Source: JACDDK01 sp038198445 | GTDB taxonomy: Bacteria > Actinomycetota > Rubrobacteria > Rubrobacterales > Rubrobacteraceae | DNA: 7,518 bases | Direction of reading: 5' to 3' | NCBI GenBank assembly: GCA_038198445.1 | Contig: JBBPZZ010000130.1 | Span: forward strand, 1-7,518 | Part shown: piece after piece, positions 4,649 through 7,518 of the stretch | Layout: every line of letters starts with the position of its first letter | How positions within the stretch are numbered: the stretch's first letter is position 1 | The notes under the pieces: model-generated | Databases searched by the model: none | What the model was told of the DNA's origin: nothing | The model's input: the letters and a program-made list of their open reading frames with translations, nothing else | Translations under genes and position numbers: made by a program

Positions 4649-6808
4649 ATGCTCGCCGACCTGATCCGAGCGCTAGGCGCCACAGCCCTGATCTTGGTCC
4701 CGCCGGGTTGGTTTTGGGCAAAATGTCTTTTGGGCGAGGCCGACTTTGTCGAATGGTTGGCTTACGCAATCGCTTTATCTCTGGCACTGGTGTCAGGTGT
4801 GGCGCTCGTCCTGACTCATCTTCCCGGTGGAGGCGTGACCACCTCCATGGCGGTTATCTCGCCGCTGATCGTACTCGGAACCGGGATCATCGCCTACTTG
4901 TGGCTTGGAACTTCCGACAAAGGTCTTGCTGACACCCTGGCCAGGGCGCCAGCATCCGCGGGTGTTCTCGTGCTGGCGCCGGTTATCGGGGCCTTCGCGC
5001 TCGTACTGTTTTCGGATCTTGAAAACTTGCCGCTGCTCTGGTTTGCGGTGGGGTGTCAGGGGTGGCCCACGAGGGGCTGCGTATTAAGCGGCTATGCCCA
5101 GAGATTCATGGTTCCCATCGTGTTTCTATTGCTCGCTGCGGGGATCGCGTACCTGTTCGCATCGCGCAGGCAAGCCGTGTTACGGGTCCAGCTTTCGGAG
5201 GAGACCATGACCGGGCGCCGGAGACCGCCAGCGGCCGGGCGGGCGCAACGGTTCGCGCTGCCCGCGGTTCTGGCGTTGGTTCTCGTACGTGGTTACCTTG
5301 GACCCGTATTGCATGATTGGCCCTACATCCGCGGGTTGGACAATTACTCTCACGCGGTGATGGCGAACATGATGATGTCCGATGGGAAGATCTACCCCTA
5401 CCTCATCTATCCGCCTGGGTTCCACACCCTGACCGCGGTCGTTTCGCGGTTGAGCGGCTTGGACCCGCTGGACATCTTTCCGGTCCTGGGTCCCTCGTTG
5501 CTGCTATTGCCTGCGCTTTCGTGTTACGTGCTGGCACGCCGGTTGTGGGGAGAGTGGTGCGGGGTGGTGGCGGCCCTATTTTCCGGAACGATCATGGGCG
5601 GCTCTTACTATTACTTCAACGACGCCATGTATCCTAACCTCGTAGCAGCGCAGTTCCTGCTCGTTTTGACTGTGGGAGCCTTGATCCAAGTCTACCATTC
5701 ATCCTCGGCCCGGAGCAGCATTCTGCTGGCTCTGCTTGGCTCGTCCGTAGTGCTTTATCACCAAGTATCGAGTCTCTACCTGGCGCTACTGCTCGCGCTG
5801 GTGGCCGCGCTATTCTTGCCTTACCTGCTCATCTGGCGGCGCAAGACGGGGATAGCGCTGCTCTTTGGATTGGTCCTGTTGGGTTTTCTGTCCGTACTGT
5901 ACGCCTGGAGCACATACGATTTTCCGCAGACGATCACTAACCTGATCGGCGGACATAGGGCTGACGCCACGAAGAGCGCGATGAGCATGGCGCTTGGCAC
6001 GCAAGGCCCGTATAGCATCGGGACGATGATAGTGTCCGTAGTGTCTCAGCCCGTGGCCTGGTTGGGACTATTGGGCGCGATACTCGTGGTAGCTGATATG
6101 AGGGGCTGGACGAGTGCTCCCGAGGTTCTGACGCGGGCGACGTTGGTTATCTGGGCAATGATCTTGTTCATAGGCAGCCGCACCACGTATAGCGGTTTTC
6201 CACAGCGGTTCGCGCGGGATCTGGACGTGCCGCTCTCCATCTTCGCGGCCCTGGCCCTGGTAGTCATCCTGAGAGAGTTGCTGGAACGGCGCGATACGAA
6301 GACTGTCTACGCGGCGTCTTTGGTTACCGTTCTCGTGGGATCTCTGCTCTGTATCCGGCTGGCTCAGAGTTACCAGCAGGCTATCGGACCGAGCCCTCAC
6401 CAGTTGATGACGCCACGGATCGCCGCCGCGGGAGAGTGGCTGAAAAAGCACAACAACGGTGGCAACATCATGGTGAGCCCGCAGATAACCCAGGTGCCGA
6501 GCCGCATGATGCTCGCCACGGGGCATTACTCCGCACTCCAGTCATTCACTGAGGCGGGGATCATGAACGCCAGAGATCTACCTCCCACCGGCTCCAAACC
6601 ACTTTGGGACGTTCTAGAGGTGATGAACCACCCGGAAGGGGAACAGACCAGCCAGTTACTCAAGAAATATGACGTACGCTACATCGTGCTCTACAAGCAT
6701 GTGCTCGGCAGGCCCGTGGTGGGCTACTGGCAACTCTTCAAAGCTCGCCCGGACCTCTACCGGATTGTTTTCGAGAACAAGGACGTACTCATAGCGAAGA
6801 GGCGGTGA
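4649..6808 (+). CDS. Polytopic GT-C-fold-like glycosyltransferase (DUF6541/GT39-like membrane protein)
   Basis: The 719-aa product has roughly 13-15 predicted membrane helices, from residue 5 to about 570, followed by a soluble domain of about 130 residues (590-719) that is probably extracytoplasmic. After the helices that precede residue 215 comes a loop WPYIRGLDNYSHAVMANMMM in which Asp231 sits where GT-C enzymes carry the catalytic or metal-binding acidic residue. IYPYLIYPPGFHTL follows at 248-261, a Y-P-x-x-x-H pattern also seen in DUF6541-type proteins. GT-C enzymes transfer sugars from polyprenyl-phosphate donors onto lipids, polymers or proteins outside the membrane. The soluble tail has AAGEWLKKHN and later KKYDVRYIVLYK, a layout common at the end of such proteins. 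A TGA at 4637-4639 blocks upstream extension, so 4649 is the earliest ATG; no Shine-Dalgarno precedes it. Third-position base use is more mixed than in polX. Donor and acceptor cannot be told; no other glycosyltransferase is adjacent. Confidence 0.75.
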   Translation: MLADLIRALGATALILVPPGWFWAKCLLGEADFVEWLAYAIALSLALVSGVALVLTHLPGGGVTTSMAVISPLIVLGTGIIAYLWLGTSDKGLADTLARAPASAGVLVLAPVIGAFALVLFSDLENLPLLWFAVGCQGWPTRGCVLSGYAQRFMVPIVFLLLAAGIAYLFASRRQAVLRVQLSEETMTGRRRPPAAGRAQRFALPAVLALVLVRGYLGPVLHDWPYIRGLDNYSHAVMANMMMSDGKIYPYLIYPPGFHTLTAVVSRLSGLDPLDIFPVLGPSLLLLPALSCYVLARRLWGEWCGVVAALFSGTIMGGSYYYFNDAMYPNLVAAQFLLVLTVGALIQVYHSSSARSSILLALLGSSVVLYHQVSSLYLALLLALVAALFLPYLLIWRRKTGIALLFGLVLLGFLSVLYAWSTYDFPQTITNLIGGHRADATKSAMSMALGTQGPYSIGTMIVSVVSQPVAWLGLLGAILVVADMRGWTSAPEVLTRATLVIWAMILFIGSRTTYSGFPQRFARDLDVPLSIFAALALVVILRELLERRDTKTVYAASLVTVLVGSLLCIRLAQSYQQAIGPSPHQLMTPRIAAAGEWLKKHNNGGNIMVSPQITQVPSRMMLATGHYSALQSFTEAGIMNARDLPPTGSKPLWDVLEVMNHPEGEQTSQLLKKYDVRYIVLYKHVLGRPVVGYWQLFKARPDLYRIVFENKDVLIAKRR

Positions 6809-7079
6809 TCGTCTGATTCTATTCTCGACGTACCGGACTCCGGCGTATTCACCCGAGCATGCGAGCAAGCTCAAGTACAGGCAATGCCCAGATGTGCGTT
6901 GCTGGATCAACGGTAGAACGGACCATCCGAACGCTCGACGAAAGGAACCTAGGACGGCCCGCAACCAGCTGCACAGATCAGCACGACAGCCGTGGACGAT
7001 CCCTACGGGCTCCTGAAACACCCGCAATCCCGTGTAATCCATTCATCTATCCATCCTCATTCCGAGTGCAGTTCTTATG
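6809..7079. other. 271-bp gap between converging genes; nothing recognised
   Basis: The glycosyltransferase gene (plus) and the DedA gene (minus) converge here. Frames open on both strands, but none continues a family or shows codon bias. CCGG-ACT-CCGG at 6833-6843 is too short and lacks a T-run to be called a terminator. No RNA gene is visible. Confidence 0.4.
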
Positions 7080-7517
7080 TCATACGCGCGCCGTAGGCGC
7101 GGCGGGGCGGGAGAGATCTGCACCCGGCAGCGCGTCCGGCAATACAGTCTCCGTCCGGCGCTTCTCCGCCCGGCGGCTTATGAGACGCCCGAGCGCGAAG
7201 CGAAGTATCAGAAAAGCCGCCAAGGCCGCGAGCGCCCACACGCCGATCGAACCCAGGAGCGTCGCTACCGGTTTCCCGAAGAAGAATGCCAGGGTACCCA
7301 TCGTGGCGGCCCAGGTTACGGCGCCCGCGACGTTGGCCGCCAGGAAGCGCCGGTACGGCATATTGGACGCCCCGGCGAGTGGTCCGGCCAGTATCCTTAG
7401 CAGCGCTACGAAGCGGCCGAAGAAGACAGTCTTGGCGCCGTGACGAGCGAAGTAGTGATCAGCTCTTGCGAGCTTCTCGGGGGTAATACCGAGCCACTTC
7501 CCGCGGCGCTCCAGAAA
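7080..7517 (-). CDS. DedA-family (SNARE-associated/VTT domain) membrane protein, C-terminal 145 residues
   Basis: The minus-strand frame is open from the window edge to a TGA at 7080-7082. The visible part runs FLERRGKWLGITPEKLARAD, then HYFARHGAKTVFFGRFVALL and RILAGPLAGASNMPYRRF, then NVAGAVTWA and two C-terminal membrane segments. The G-R-F-x(4)-R-x-x-A-G core followed by 'M-x-x-x-x-F-x-x-x-N-x-x-G-x-x-x-W' is the DedA hallmark, with its conserved Arg residues in the re-entrant region. DedA proteins are about 200 aa, so some 60 N-terminal residues lie outside the window. Members of this family are known to help move lipid carriers such as undecaprenyl phosphate across the cytoplasmic membrane and to support membrane homeostasis. 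The tail after the last helix is a charged, Pro/Ala-rich cytoplasmic extension. An ATG at 7359-7361 is internal and is not the true start. Confidence 0.9.
   Translation of the reverse strand, partial: FLERRGKWLGITPEKLARADHYFARHGAKTVFFGRFVALLRILAGPLAGASNMPYRRFLAANVAGAVTWAATMGTLAFFFGKPVATLLGSIGVWALAALAAFLILRFALGRLISRRAEKRRTETVLPDALPGADLSRPAAPTARV
7087..7101. repeat. 6-bp inverted repeat at the end of the DedA gene
   Basis: CGCGCC and GGCGCG pair around GTA, overlapping the last sense codons of the DedA gene. On the minus strand it would form a GC-rich hairpin just before the stop, but no T-run follows. It may be a weak terminator or chance. Confidence 0.25.
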
Positions 7518-7518
7518 A

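Noticed and set aside
6833..6843. CCGG-ACT-CCGG as terminator of the glycosyltransferase gene
   Set aside because: 4-bp stem, no T-run; too weak to support.
6656..7042. 128-codon minus-strand ORF in the gap after the glycosyltransferase gene
   Set aside because: Half of it is antisense to the glycosyltransferase C terminus; no codon bias, ribosome site or family features.

Overview
The window looks like chromosomal DNA of a high-GC bacterium. The long genes use mostly G/C-ending codons, and gene content (Rcp-type response regulator, IS630-type transposase, PolX with a PHP domain, many membrane proteins) would fit an actinobacterium such as Rubrobacter. That assignment is a guess from memory of these families; no rRNA or other marker is present to confirm it.

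Layout. (1) Positions 1-376 hold the 3' end of an IS630-family transposase running directly into the C-terminal two thirds of a response regulator receiver domain, i.e. a gene apparently cut by an insertion sequence just before its phospho-acceptor Asp. (2) Positions 499-2866 on the minus strand form a likely operon: polX (intact, 568 aa), a previously easy-to-miss 54-aa GTG-start ORF beginning 3 nt after the polX stop, and a small four-helix membrane protein resembling DUF4267. (3) A divergent intergenic region (2867-2951) separates polX from a plus-strand PAP2-family phosphatase (2952-3683). (4) Positions 3684-4130 hold the remnant of a COG4705-type membrane protein on the minus strand, frameshifted and cut off, with a 9-bp perfect inverted repeat at the break. 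(5) Positions 4131-4648 are more AT-rich and hold only doubtful short ORFs, two of which chain by stop/start overlaps into the next gene. (6) Positions 4649-6808 encode a 719-aa polytopic GT-C-like glycosyltransferase. (7) After a 271-bp gap with nothing recognisable, the C-terminal 145 residues of a DedA-family protein lie on the minus strand and run off the window.

How the genes might work together. The PAP2 phosphatase, the GT-C-like protein and the DedA protein all belong to families that can handle polyprenyl-phosphate carriers or lipid-linked sugars at the cytoplasmic membrane, so this stretch may have a cell-envelope theme. They are not in one operon, so this is only a hypothesis. The response regulator/IS junction and the broken COG4705 gene show the region has been rearranged. 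I found no CRISPR array, tRNA, rRNA, phage genes or convincing new defence system.
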